Notes under the pieces: model-generated
Told to the model about the DNA's origin: nothing
Database searches by the model: none
The model's input: only the letters and a program-made list of their open reading frames with translations
Assembly: GCA_016287675.1 (NCBI GenBank)
Contig: JAEFAR010000005.1
Coordinates: 24,477 to 88,476, forward strand
DNA: 64,000 bases
Source: Lachnospiraceae bacterium
GTDB taxonomy: Bacteria > Bacillota > Clostridia > Lachnospirales > Lachnospiraceae
Direction of reading: 5' to 3'
Position numbers and translations under genes: made by a program
In this document: piece by piece, positions 8,696 to 17,702 of the stretch
Numbering within the stretch: the stretch's first letter is position 1
How the letters are laid out: each line of letters opens with the position of its first letter

Positions 8696-8938
8696 TTAAA
8701 TGTTCAGAAACAGCTCTTTGAATTCCTTCTTTCCCGGAACAAACGCCTTTTCATAAATATGCGAGAAATGATTTTTCACTGTCTGTTCCGATATTCCAAG
8801 CATATAGGCTATTCTCCTGTTTGAAAATCCCGATACTTTTAAAAAGCCCAATTCAAGTTCACGCTTCGTAAGCCCCAGCTTTGAAGCCACTTCAAGATAG
8901 CGTTCTTTTGTTACTTCGGGATCATTGATCATCGCCAT
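8696..8938 (-). CDS. Stand-alone LuxR-type HTH DNA-binding protein
   Basis: This 80-residue protein is essentially one GerE/LuxR helix-turn-helix: LTKRELELGFLKVSGFSNRR followed by IAYMLGISEQTVKNHFSHIYEK. It lacks a receiver or ligand-binding domain. Its start overlaps the end of the upstream membrane-protein gene by 17 bp in another frame, and no strong ribosome site is seen, pointing to translational coupling. In related bacteria LuxR domains are sometimes fused to N-terminal membrane domains, so this pair could be a split form of such a membrane-bound regulator. A frameshifted fusion is the alternative. Targets are unknown. Confidence 0.82.
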   Translation of the reverse strand: MAMINDPEVTKERYLEVASKLGLTKRELELGFLKVSGFSNRRIAYMLGISEQTVKNHFSHIYEKAFVPGKKEFKELFLNI

Positions 8939-9410
8939 TTTCGAAGTCCATTTCTTCGTTCATTTTCTTCTCGGCATTAAGCTTCAAAGGTAACAGCAAC
9001 AATTCCAGAACAACTGCATAAAGCCCGATCAGAAAACACAGGGAAAGATTTGCGCCAAGAGCTTTGGCATCCGCCACTTTGCCAAGGATGATTATGCTCC
9101 ATACAAAGAAAGCAAAAAGAGCGCCATATACCACAAGTTTCTGGGCCGCCCCCACTCCCGCGACTGTGTTTTTAAGTTCCAGCAGGCTGTAGGGTCTGAT
9201 CCCAACGGAAAACGCCCTGGTGAAGTTTTTCCATTCGCCTGTGATCATAAGCCCCGGAACAAGAAACAATGCGATGATCAGTAATGAGATCCCGTCAAAG
9301 AACAATGGCAGATTTGATGTCCTGTCTTCGGAGATCGCGATGCAAAATCCGAACACTGCCGCTATCAGGATCACTTCTCCGAGCAATATCCAACGTATAT
9401 TTCTTTTCAT
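8922..9410 (-). CDS. Four-helix integral membrane protein, probable partner of the LuxR HTH
   Basis: The 162-residue product has about four hydrophobic helices (residues roughly 8-28, 33-53, 88-110 and 118-140), with a short basic N-terminus and an acidic C-terminal tail ending MDFENGDDQ. No family is recognised. It is immediately upstream of, and overlapping, the LuxR-HTH gene, so it is the best candidate for a membrane sensor or anchor for that regulator. The ATG at 9410 is preceded by AAAGGAGGC. The function is inferred from context only. Confidence 0.7.
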   Translation of the reverse strand: MKRNIRWILLGEVILIAAVFGFCIAISEDRTSNLPLFFDGISLLIIALFLVPGLMITGEWKNFTRAFSVGIRPYSLLELKNTVAGVGAAQKLVVYGALFAFFVWSIIILGKVADAKALGANLSLCFLIGLYAVVLELLLLPLKLNAEKKMNEEMDFENGDDQ

Positions 9411-9504
9411 GATGCCTCCTTTCGTGAACTCTCAGGTTCAGCTTCGCAGTCATCATAACACACGCGGAACAAATAAGATATAGTACCTTTTATTTTTCTT
9501 ATGT

Positions 9505-9577
9505 CGCTGCTTCGCAGCTTACACAATAAAAAAGTATTCCGTGAAAGCAAGCTTTCCGGAATACCTTTTTATTGTGT
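9505..9577 (-). terminator. leuS terminator: long near-perfect palindrome plus GCTGC hairpin
   Basis: Arms 9521-9541 and 9557-9577 are complementary at 20 of 21 positions. The 15-bp centre contains GAAAGCAAGCTTTC, itself a palindrome. On the minus strand the stem is followed by a T-run and then by the GCTGCGAAGCAGC hairpin (9505-9522). On that strand the order is the same as in the 121-bp units at 1186 and 1488: stem, GAAAGCTTGCTTTC cap, stem, T-run, GTGT, GCTGCG-hairpin. It serves leuS and may be bidirectional. Confidence 0.8.
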
Positions 9578-9591
9578 ATTGCGTACAGTGA

Positions 9592-12015
9592 CTACTTTAC
9601 GACAATGTTTACAATTCTGCCCTTTACGTAGATCTCTTTAACGATGGTCTTGCCTTCTACGAAAGGCTTTACGCTGTCCATGCTCTTTGCTTTTTCAAGG
9701 GCACTTGCCTGATCCTCGTCGACACCAAGTGCAACGGTTCCGCGGAGTTTTCCGTTTACCTGAACACCGATCTCAACGGTGTCTTCCTTAACGGCTTCGG
9801 GATCGAACACGGGCCAGGGTTCCTTTGCAAGGGACTCGCTGTGGCCAAGGATCTCCCAGATCTCTTCTCCGATGTGAGGGCAGACACAGGAAAGCATCTT
9901 TACAAAGCCTTCTGCATACTCCTTCGGGCACTTGCCTTCCTTTATGGCAGCGTTCACGAAGATCATGAGCTGGCTGATGGCGGTGTTGAAACCGAGAGTT
10001 TCGTAATCGTCTGTTACTTTCTTTATGGTCTGGTGGTAAACCTTCTTGAGCTTTCCGTCATTGTCGGATGTGATGTTGTTCTCATCCGTAAAGAAGCTCC
10101 ATACACGGTTAAGGAAACGCCTTGCACCGGCAACACCTTCGTCGCTCCAAGGCTTGGAAACCTCGAGAGCACCCATGAACATCTCATAGAGTCTCAAAGT
10201 GTCAGCGCCGTACTTGTTTACGATGTCGCTGGGATTTACAACGAACTCTGGGAAACGCTTACCCATCTTGATGCCGTTGGAGCCAAGGATCATGCCCTGG
10301 TGAACCAGTTTCTTGAAGGGCTCCTTGACGGGAGAAAGTCCCTTGTCATAGAGGAAGCGGTTCCAGATCCTTGCATACATGAGGTGTCCAACCGCATGCT
10401 CGGGTCCGCCGATGTAAAGGTCTACGGGCATCCAGTGCTTAAGGAGCTCCTGATTGCAGAATTCCTTGTCATTATTGGGATCGATGTATCGCATATAGTA
10501 CCAGCTGGAGCCTGCAGAACCGGGCATTGTGGAGGTTTCTCTCACACCCTTCACTCCGTTGTGGTCGTACTTCTTCCATTCTGTTGCATTTTCAAGAGGC
10601 GCCTTGCCGTTCTTTCCCTTGTAATCATCAAGCTCGGGAAGGATGAGAGGAAGTTCCTCATCATCAAGGACATGGATCTTTCCGTCCTCCTCGTAAACAA
10701 CGGGAACAGGCTCGCCCCAGTATCTCTGTCTTGCAAAGATCCATTCACGGAAGTGGTAATTTACTACTCTCTTGGCAACGCCCATCTTCTCAAGCTTCTG
10801 AGTGATGGCTTCCTTTGCTTCTTCAACGGTGAGTCCCGTAAACTCCTCGGAGTTGATGAGCTTGCAGCCCTTTCCGAGATAATCGTATTTCTCAAATGCG
10901 CACTCGGAAACGTCACGTCCGTCGATAACCTGGATCATGGGGATCTTGTGGGCAATGGCATATTCAAAGTCTCTCTGATCGTGTGAAGGAACAGCCATGA
11001 CAGCGCCCGTTCCGTAGCTTGCAAGAACGAAATCTCCGATGAAGAGTGCAACTTCCTTGCCGTTTACGGGGTTGATGGCTTTAAGTCCCTTAAGTTCGCA
11101 GCCCGACTTGCCCTTGTTGAGCTCTGTGCGGTCCATATCGTTCTTCTTGAGAGTCTCGTCAATATAGGCCTGAACCTCTTCCTTGTTCTGCACTCTGGGC
11201 ATGAGATCCTTAACGATCTGTCCGTCGGGTGCGAGAACCATGAAGGTGATTCCGTAGATGGTCTCGATACATGTTGTGAAGATGGAGAATTCTCCGCCTC
11301 CCACGATCTGAAATTTAACTTCGACGCCTTCCGATCTTCCGATCCAGTGACGCTGCATATCCTTTGTGGATTCGGGCCAGTCGATCTCGTCAAGACCTTC
11401 AAGGAGCTTCTCAGCAAATGCAGGCTGGTCGATGACCCACTGCTTCATGTTCTTTCTAACAACAGGGTAGCCTCCGCGCTCCGACTTTCCGTCAATGACT
11501 TCGTCGTTGGAAAGCACTGTTCCCAGCTCTTCGCACCAGTTTACGGGCATATCGATGTGCTTCGCGTATCCTGCGAGGTAGAGCTGCTTAAAGATCCACT
11601 GGGTCCATTTGTAGAAAGAAGGATCGGAGGTTGCTATGCATCTGTGCCAGTCATAGTCAAAGCCCAATTCCTTTAACTGCTTGGAAAATGTCTTTATGTT
11701 TTCCTGAGTGAAGCCGTTGGGATGATTTCCCGTTGTTACGGCGTACTGTTCCGCAGGAAGGCCGAAAGAGTCGTATCCCATGGGATGGAGGACGTTAAAG
11801 CCCTGCATTCTCTTCATTCTGGAAACTATGTCTGTAGCGGTGTAGCCCTCGGGATGCCCTGCATGCAGACCTACACCCGAAGGATAGGGAAACATGTCCA
11901 GTGCATAGAACTTGGGTTTCGAAAAGTCCCAAACATCCGTTTTGAACGTGTCATGCTCCTCCCAGTATTTTTGCCACTTTTTCTCAATGACTTCAGGATT
12001 GTACTCTCGTGCCAT
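9592..12015 (-). CDS. leuS: Leucyl-tRNA synthetase
   Basis: LeuRS charges tRNA-Leu with leucine. The 807-residue product has the class I HIGH-type motif (PSGVGLHAGHPEG, near residue 45), the CP1 editing domain with GTGAVMAVPSHDQRDFEYA, the WIFARQRYWGEP motif, and a C-terminal anticodon-binding region. Two motifs are unusual: the KMSKS loop reads KMGKR, and the threonine-rich editing peptide, usually TTRPDT, reads TTCIET. Both may be lineage features. The start at 12015 (MAREYNPEVIEKKWQ) is chosen over the upstream in-frame ATG at 12033 because AAGGAGA sits just before it. A sigma-A promoter is at 12103-12131; no T-box is seen in the leader. Monocistronic. Confidence 0.97.
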   Translation of the reverse strand: MAREYNPEVIEKKWQKYWEEHDTFKTDVWDFSKPKFYALDMFPYPSGVGLHAGHPEGYTATDIVSRMKRMQGFNVLHPMGYDSFGLPAEQYAVTTGNHPNGFTQENIKTFSKQLKELGFDYDWHRCIATSDPSFYKWTQWIFKQLYLAGYAKHIDMPVNWCEELGTVLSNDEVIDGKSERGGYPVVRKNMKQWVIDQPAFAEKLLEGLDEIDWPESTKDMQRHWIGRSEGVEVKFQIVGGGEFSIFTTCIETIYGITFMVLAPDGQIVKDLMPRVQNKEEVQAYIDETLKKNDMDRTELNKGKSGCELKGLKAINPVNGKEVALFIGDFVLASYGTGAVMAVPSHDQRDFEYAIAHKIPMIQVIDGRDVSECAFEKYDYLGKGCKLINSEEFTGLTVEEAKEAITQKLEKMGVAKRVVNYHFREWIFARQRYWGEPVPVVYEEDGKIHVLDDEELPLILPELDDYKGKNGKAPLENATEWKKYDHNGVKGVRETSTMPGSAGSSWYYMRYIDPNNDKEFCNQELLKHWMPVDLYIGGPEHAVGHLMYARIWNRFLYDKGLSPVKEPFKKLVHQGMILGSNGIKMGKRFPEFVVNPSDIVNKYGADTLRLYEMFMGALEVSKPWSDEGVAGARRFLNRVWSFFTDENNITSDNDGKLKKVYHQTIKKVTDDYETLGFNTAISQLMIFVNAAIKEGKCPKEYAEGFVKMLSCVCPHIGEEIWEILGHSESLAKEPWPVFDPEAVKEDTVEIGVQVNGKLRGTVALGVDEDQASALEKAKSMDSVKPFVEGKTIVKEIYVKGRIVNIVVK

Positions 12016-12102
12016 AATGTCTCCTTTGCACATTTTATCTCCGGCCTTTCGGCTCGGCGGTAAATGATGTATTGCTTCTTATTATCATTTGTATATTTTG
12101 GC

Positions 12103-12131
12103 ATTGTATAACAATTTCCCCGTTTAATCAA
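12103..12131 (-). promoter_or_regulatory. Likely sigma-A promoter of leuS
   Basis: On the minus strand TTGATT (12126-12131) and TACAAT (12103-12108) are spaced by 17 bp. This gives a leader of about 80 nt with a GC-rich hairpin (CCGCCGAGCCGAAAGGCCGG region) before the leuS start. Confidence 0.6.
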
Positions 12132-12296
12132 GAAAAACTTACAGTTTTCCACTGTCTGCCTCTTTGCGGCGGGAATTTGTTTATATAAAGTATACAATTT
12201 GTTTTTTGTATTTTTACGACATTTTATATAATTTTGTTGTACATTATCTGTTACCATTGAACTACATATATATGGACGAAGGAAGGAGATCTGAAC

Positions 12297-14375
12297 ATGA
12301 TAAAATTAAACAGCCTTAGGGTTAAACTCACCGCATTCTTCCTGCTTCCCGTCATTTTCATAATGATAGTAGGCTATACGGCTTATGCCATAGCATCACA
12401 GGGAATGCAAAAAACATATGAGTCAAATGCAGTAACAGCCCTTGAACAGGTTGCAAAATATTACGAACTGACCTTCGAAGTGGTGGAAAGCAAAGCAGAA
12501 CAGCTGGCAAGCCTTTCGGAGCTCAAGAACCTCTACGGAGGTGCCTACACGGACGCGGATGAATTAAGAAGCGCTCTTTCAAGTGTAAAGAGAAGCGCAA
12601 AGAACCTGGCGGAATCCGATCGTATCGTAGGCGATCTTTCAGTGCTCTCATTCCAGCAGACGGCCTTTTCCGTTGCCAACGGAAACTATCTGATGGTAAA
12701 CAGCTACATCGGCTCTTCAACAGCCGCTGAGTTTGAAAAATCCCCCGATTACGACCTTTTAAAGACCAAAAAAGACGGCGCGGGCTGGATTGGTGTAAGG
12801 ACCTTCATAGACACCTATGAAGCTTCCAACGGTTTAAACAGCTCACCCTATTGTGCGGTATACGTCAAACCCTTTTACAATTCCCTCGGCGACAAGCTGG
12901 GTTACCTGTCGGTAGATATAAAGCTTGACATTTCCACAGACGTCCTCGGAAGTATCAACCTGGGGGACGGAAGCGTTTATGCCTTTATCACTTCGGACGA
13001 AGTCGAAACTACAACTTCCGGAAAGAGTGATGACGACAAGACCATATTCGCCTTTACCACATTCTACGATGATCTGAAGGCATCAGCCAGCAATTCCGGC
13101 TACGAATGGATGATCGATGCAGAAGATAAACAGGAGTACCTCTATACATATGCAAAGATCGGAAACTCCGGATCAGTCATATGCTGCCGTATCCCGAAGT
13201 CTGTCATTAACGAAAGCGTAAGCAACATCAGGTCCGCCTCCATTATCGCAGTTATCCTTGCTGCCGTTGTTTCATCACTGGTGGGCATCGTCGTTTCCAG
13301 CAGGCTCGGTAATGCTGTACAGGGCATATCAAAGGGCTTTGAGCAGGCAGCACACGGCGATCTTACCGTAACCATTGAAACAACACGTAAAGACGAATTC
13401 GGAACCCTCTCCGCATCCGCCAATAAGATGATCGAAAACACCAAGAGACTGCTTTCAAAGGTTTCCGCTACCGCAGATTCCTTAAAGTCCTCTTCGGAAG
13501 AGATCGGAATCGCATCAGAGAATCTCGTAACAGCATCAACGAACATCACATCATCCGTTAACGAGATCAGAAAGGGTCTTGAACAGCAGGCGGAAGATTC
13601 CGGCGATTGCCTTGCGGCTGCAGACAAGCTCACCGAAAAGATCGAAGTTGTGAGAGGAAATGTGAAAGCCATCGATACTATGGCAAACGATGCCGATGAT
13701 TCAGTAAAGAGCGGTATCGGTGCAGTTGAAAACCTCAAAGTCAAAGCAAATGAAACAAGTGATGTTACAAGAGGCGTCATCGTGGACATCGAAGAACTGG
13801 CCCGTGAGACATCCTCCATCGGAAACATCATTGCAACCATCGATGATATTGCCAGCCAGACCAATCTTCTTTCCCTCAACGCCTCCATTGAGGCAGCAAG
13901 AGCCGGAGAAGCAGGCCGCGGTTTCGCAGTTGTTGCGGAAGAGATCAGAAAGCTCGCCGAGCAGAGTGCTGTTGCCGCAGGTGAGATCGGCAATATCATA
14001 ACATCAGTTACTTCAAAGACTACAAAGACCGCTTCCGCCGCAAAGAAGGCCGAGGAGATCGTAAAACAGCAGGAAGAAGCTGTTGTTACCACAATGGCCG
14101 AATTCAATGTTATCGGCGAAAATGTAAATACCATAGCTAACCACTTAAAGGATATCGGCCTCCAGGTGGAAGAGATGGAAAAAGCAAAAGTCAACACCCT
14201 GACAGCTGTTGAAGGTATCTCCGCTGTTTCGGAAGAAACAGCCGTAGCCTCCACGGAAGTTGAAAACACTGCTGTAGCCGCTCAAAAGGCTGCCCAGAAC
14301 CTTAACGACGTAATCAAGGATCTCAGAAACGCAGCAGATTCCCTTACAACAGAACTCAAGGGCTTCAAGTTATGA
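12297..14375 (+). CDS. Methyl-accepting chemotaxis protein
   Basis: A 692-residue transmembrane chemoreceptor. Order: membrane helix at about 12-32; extracellular ligand domain about 33-305, of the size and pattern of a double-Cache domain; second membrane helix about 309-332 ([19 protein letters not shown]); HAMP about 333-385; cytoplasmic signalling coil to the end. The highly conserved hairpin tip is present near residues 515-558 ([20 protein letters not shown]). The receptor controls CheA via CheW. The ATG follows AAGGAGATCTGAAC. The binding lipoprotein gene starts 23 bp after its stop, so the two are probably one transcript and may act together. Why the strand flips from leuS is not informative. 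Confidence 0.95.
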   Translation: MIKLNSLRVKLTAFFLLPVIFIMIVGYTAYAIASQGMQKTYESNAVTALEQVAKYYELTFEVVESKAEQLASLSELKNLYGGAYTDADELRSALSSVKRSAKNLAESDRIVGDLSVLSFQQTAFSVANGNYLMVNSYIGSSTAAEFEKSPDYDLLKTKKDGAGWIGVRTFIDTYEASNGLNSSPYCAVYVKPFYNSLGDKLGYLSVDIKLDISTDVLGSINLGDGSVYAFITSDEVETTTSGKSDDDKTIFAFTTFYDDLKASASNSGYEWMIDAEDKQEYLYTYAKIGNSGSVICCRIPKSVINESVSNIRSASIIAVILAAVVSSLVGIVVSSRLGNAVQGISKGFEQAAHGDLTVTIETTRKDEFGTLSASANKMIENTKRLLSKVSATADSLKSSSEEIGIASENLVTASTNITSSVNEIRKGLEQQAEDSGDCLAAADKLTEKIEVVRGNVKAIDTMANDADDSVKSGIGAVENLKVKANETSDVTRGVIVDIEELARETSSIGNIIATIDDIASQTNLLSLNASIEAARAGEAGRGFAVVAEEIRKLAEQSAVAAGEIGNIITSVTSKTTKTASAAKKAEEIVKQQEEAVVTTMAEFNVIGENVNTIANHLKDIGLQVEEMEKAKVNTLTAVEGISAVSEETAVASTEVENTAVAAQKAAQNLNDVIKDLRNAADSLTTELKGFKL

Positions 14376-14398
14376 CAAATACAAGGAGGATAGTGCTC

Positions 14399-16471
14399 AT
14401 GAAGAAAAGACTTCCGGCACTGCTGATCGCAGGAGTTATGGTTTTATCCCTTACAGCCTGCGGAAGCAAGAATGTTAAGATAAATCAGAGAACAAGACAA
14501 AGCACAAGAACTCAGATCATTAATCAGACAAGTGAAACCAAACAGACAGGTACCTCCACCGCTGCTTCCACACCCACACCCGCGCCCATTTCTTTGGACA
14601 AACTGACCTATGCGGAGGCTCCTGAGCTTGCAGCACTGGTGAAGGCCGGAACTCTTCCCTCAATCGAGAAAAGGATCCCTGACAAGGACAACATTTTTGT
14701 GGCACAGTCAGATGCCGCAGGAAACGCCCTTGAGATAGGCAATTACAGCGGGAACTTCAATATGACTCTGGGCGGCGGTTCCTGGGACATTGCACGTCCC
14801 GTTCTCGACAGTATCATCCGTTACAACACGGATGGTTCCTATGTCCCCAATGTCATCAAAAGTTTCGAACACAACAGCGACTATACTGTTTGGACCTTCC
14901 GCCTGAGAAAAGGTATGAAGTGGTCAGACGGCGATGATTTCACCGCAGATGACATCACCTTCTGGTATTACATGGTCCATATCAACAACTTTGATACGAA
15001 AGCAAACTGGGCTGCCCTTAAGGACGATAAAACAGGAAACTACGCAGTCCTTAAAAAGGTTGATGATCATACAGTTACATGGACATTTGAAACCTCAAAA
15101 TACCCCGGAAACTTCATAGAGAACGGTGATTTCAAGTGGTGCTGGGCTCCTTCACATTACTTAAAGGACCTCATCCCTTCATCCATATATGTTCAGAACG
15201 AGTACTGGAAAGACACGGGGCTCTCGGACGAACAGGTTGTTGCTAACGCAAAGGCCAAGGGCATCAACTACTCCAAGGTTTCCGACATTGGAAAGAACGT
15301 ATGCTACTACTTCTGGAACACTTCCGGACTTCCCACCGTCAATTCCTTCGTTCTTACAACAAAGGAAGGAAACAACTCAAGATCCGCTGATCTGTGCATA
15401 CTTGAAAGAAACCCTTACTACTGGAAGGTGGACGCAAAGGGAAATCAGCTTCCTTACTTCGACAACATCTACATGAAGAAGCTGGGCGAGGGCGATGATT
15501 CCGTAACCATGCTGGCAGAAGGTGCCCTTGATCGTATAGAAGTTGGAATGGATCAGGTTTCTGCCCTTATGGCTCAGCTGGGCGACGCTGCTGTTCTTAA
15601 GACTGTGGCGGGCTCTAACTGGGGATCCTACCAGATCACTTTTAACTATACAAATTCCGACAAAAAATATGCCGACCTCTTCGCAAAGAGCGAATTCCGT
15701 CAGGCAATGTCCATATGCGTGGACAGAGACGAGGTTTCTCTTCGTGTTTCCGAAGGCTTCCTTGCTCCCGGTCAGTGTGCTCCTTCTGCAGGTAACTTCG
15801 GATACGATGCGGAATGGTCAAAGAAATGGACCGATTACGACGTTGCAGCAGCCCAGAAACTTCTCCAGAACTGCGGCTTAAAGCTCGGCGCCGACGGCTT
15901 CTATGATTTTGCGGACGGCTCGGATCTTTCCATAGACTTCATTTCATCGGGCGGAAACGCAAACTTCATCTACAGCATTCTTAAGCGCTACTATGATGCA
16001 TTACACATTAAGACCACTCTCACCGACTACGAAGTGGCAGTATATGATAAGCTGATCGACGACAACACCTGGACAGCGGTAATGTGTCCCAGAATGTCAG
16101 CCGGTGGTTTCTCCCTCAAGGAAAGAGCCGCTTCCTTCGTTCCCATCGCTCAGGCAGCTGAGTGGTACGGAGATTACGGTACCTACTATACAGATCATTC
16201 AAAGGGTGTTGCCCCCACAGGTGATATGGCTCAGCTTGTTAAACTCTATGAGCAGTGGACAGATACAGTAGACAGTGAAAAGAGAGACGCTGTGGCCCTT
16301 CAGATCTACGATCTCCACAAGAAGAATCTGTGGTCCGTTGCCTACCTTGAAGGTGCAAACTCCTACTGTCTCATTTCTCCCTCTTTGCGTAACTTTGCGG
16401 ACAATCTGGTCAGCAACGACCTTTACCAGTACGCAAACATTTATCACTTTGAAACATTGTTCAGAAAGTAA
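14399..16471 (+). CDS. Family 5 (peptide/oligopeptide-type) extracellular solute-binding lipoprotein
   Basis: The 690-residue product has a signal peptide with lipobox LTAC, a Ser/Thr/Pro-rich tether (STPTPAP), and the SBP family 5 pattern: KSFEHNSDYTVWTFRLRKGM, KWSDGDDFTADD and FRQAMSICVDRDEV. Such proteins bind peptides or oligosaccharides outside the membrane for an ABC importer. It is longer than the usual 520-600 residues. The frame extends to 14372, but the start at 14399 is chosen because AAGGAGG is correctly spaced and the signal peptide begins there. It follows the chemoreceptor gene and is followed by a terminator; no permease or ATPase genes accompany it. It may share an importer elsewhere or present ligand to the receptor. 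Confidence 0.92.
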   Translation: MKKRLPALLIAGVMVLSLTACGSKNVKINQRTRQSTRTQIINQTSETKQTGTSTAASTPTPAPISLDKLTYAEAPELAALVKAGTLPSIEKRIPDKDNIFVAQSDAAGNALEIGNYSGNFNMTLGGGSWDIARPVLDSIIRYNTDGSYVPNVIKSFEHNSDYTVWTFRLRKGMKWSDGDDFTADDITFWYYMVHINNFDTKANWAALKDDKTGNYAVLKKVDDHTVTWTFETSKYPGNFIENGDFKWCWAPSHYLKDLIPSSIYVQNEYWKDTGLSDEQVVANAKAKGINYSKVSDIGKNVCYYFWNTSGLPTVNSFVLTTKEGNNSRSADLCILERNPYYWKVDAKGNQLPYFDNIYMKKLGEGDDSVTMLAEGALDRIEVGMDQVSALMAQLGDAAVLKTVAGSNWGSYQITFNYTNSDKKYADLFAKSEFRQAMSICVDRDEVSLRVSEGFLAPGQCAPSAGNFGYDAEWSKKWTDYDVAAAQKLLQNCGLKLGADGFYDFADGSDLSIDFISSGGNANFIYSILKRYYDALHIKTTLTDYEVAVYDKLIDDNTWTAVMCPRMSAGGFSLKERAASFVPIAQAAEWYGDYGTYYTDHSKGVAPTGDMAQLVKLYEQWTDTVDSEKRDAVALQIYDLHKKNLWSVAYLEGANSYCLISPSLRNFADNLVSNDLYQYANIYHFETLFRK

Positions 16472-16476
16472 GATCT

Positions 16477-16540
16477 GAAAAAAAGTGCCTCCTGATGCGA
16501 TGTGAGCTGTTACAGCCCTCACCGCACAAGGAGGCTTTTT
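16477..16540. terminator. Bidirectional terminator between the binding-protein and GH5 genes
   Basis: GCCTCCT (16487-16493) pairs with AGGAGGC (16529-16535), with an inner GTGAG/CTCAC stem. T5 follows on the + strand and an A-run precedes it, serving as a T-run on the minus strand. The convergent genes end on either side. Confidence 0.85.
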
Positions 16541-16547
16541 CCTTTTA

Positions 16548-17702
16548 TTATCTTGTTTTCTTAAGAGTTTCCAGTATACCGCCGTCTTTTATATGTGAAA
16601 AATCAAAATACACATTTCCTATGCCCTGCTCTTTAAACAGCCCCAGCAGAAACTCCGCCTGGGCTTTTTGCGCTTTGTCGGCCTTCGGATAGCAACCCCA
16701 TTCTCCGATGATAACGGGAAGGCCCACGTGCTCCGCTCCTTCAAACAGAGTTTTAAAGATGAAGCCCACACGCTCGAAGCCTCCCGCACCGTAATCTTCC
16801 GTATCCACGAGGATGTCATATCCGTGGGGAACATAGGCCTGCTTTTCGATGATCCTGCCGTCAGGGTAAACCGCAGGGGAAAGTGCTGTGGGAACTGCCG
16901 CATTTGCAAAATAATTGCTTTCAAGCATCAGGATCGTGTCGGGATCTTCCTCACGGATGGCAGCTGCCACCTCCGAATAGAACGGAGTGAGGACTTCCGT
17001 TTCAAAAGCAGCTGTAATGGGCGCTATGGCTGAGATCAGTTCAGCGATCTTCGTCTCATCTGAAAGACTCGCCATTCCTCCTTCTCCAGCAATGCTCATT
17101 ATGATCTCGAAGATCTTTGCCCCGTCGCTTCCCGGAAAAGGCTCATTCATAATGTCGTAGCCTATTACATAGGGATTCTTTGCGTATCTTTTCGCAATGA
17201 ACCTCCACAGTTCCCTGTAATGATCCCTGATCCCCATGCCGTCGGAAGCGGGAGTGTTTTTCCAAAAGTTGTCGAAAGCATGCTGCACAGCAGCACTTAA
17301 AAGATAGGATTCGCTCCAGAGCCCTGTCCTTATGTGTTCTTCATCATCAGTCACCGTAGCCCATTCGGGAGCTCCGTCTTCAAAAACGACTCCGTAGAGA
17401 TCCTGATGCATGTCAAGAAATACAGGGATCTCTTCCGCTGCCGCCATATCTATGATCCTGTCCAGCTTTTTAAAATAGGCCTCATCAAACTTTCCCGGGT
17501 CCGGCTCAGCTCCGTCCCAGATCACCCCAAGTCGGATCAGGTCAAATCCGTTTTCTTTAAGGAATCTGAAATCCTCTGCCGAGTAATCTCCTATATAATC
17601 CTTCGCCTTGTCCTTGCACACCATGTTGATGCCGTGAGCGGTAAACTGTTCCCCGTTGTCACGAACAAAGCTCTTGTTTTTGATCTGTATCTTTTTATTC
17701 AT
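16548..17702 (-). CDS. Glycoside hydrolase family 5, endoglycoceramidase-like
   Basis: The 384-residue enzyme has the GH5 pattern LIRLGVIWDGAEP, DMHQDLYGVVFEDGAPEW (typical of the endoglycoceramidase-related subgroup), NEP with the acid/base Glu near residue 185 and IIGEWG with the nucleophile Glu near residue 334. Endoglycoceramidases release the oligosaccharide from glycosphingolipids. No signal peptide is present, so it acts in the cytoplasm on an imported compound, probably a small glycoside and not an intact membrane lipid. Its ATG overlaps the stop of the GPH symporter gene by 4 bp, which supplies the substrate route. It is expected to be controlled by the MerR-type promoter upstream of the symporter. 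Exact substrate unknown. Confidence 0.88.
   Translation of the reverse strand: MNKKIQIKNKSFVRDNGEQFTAHGINMVCKDKAKDYIGDYSAEDFRFLKENGFDLIRLGVIWDGAEPDPGKFDEAYFKKLDRIIDMAAAEEIPVFLDMHQDLYGVVFEDGAPEWATVTDDEEHIRTGLWSESYLLSAAVQHAFDNFWKNTPASDGMGIRDHYRELWRFIAKRYAKNPYVIGYDIMNEPFPGSDGAKIFEIIMSIAGEGGMASLSDETKIAELISAIAPITAAFETEVLTPFYSEVAAAIREEDPDTILMLESNYFANAAVPTALSPAVYPDGRIIEKQAYVPHGYDILVDTEDYGAGGFERVGFIFKTLFEGAEHVGLPVIIGEWGCYPKADKAQKAQAEFLLGLFKEQGIGNVYFDFSHIKDGGILETLKKTR

Noticed and set aside
9841..10986. 381-codon open frame on the + strand
   Set aside because: It is entirely antisense to leuS, whose protein is a full-length match to its family; codon structure of leuS explains the open frame.
12016..12296. 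Possible T-box leader for leuS
   Set aside because: No GGTGGNACCGCG-type T-box or terminator/antiterminator pair is present; only a small hairpin is seen.
13142..14269. 375-codon open frame on the minus strand
   Set aside because: Antisense to the conserved signalling domain of the chemoreceptor; its Ser/Ala-rich product is a shadow.
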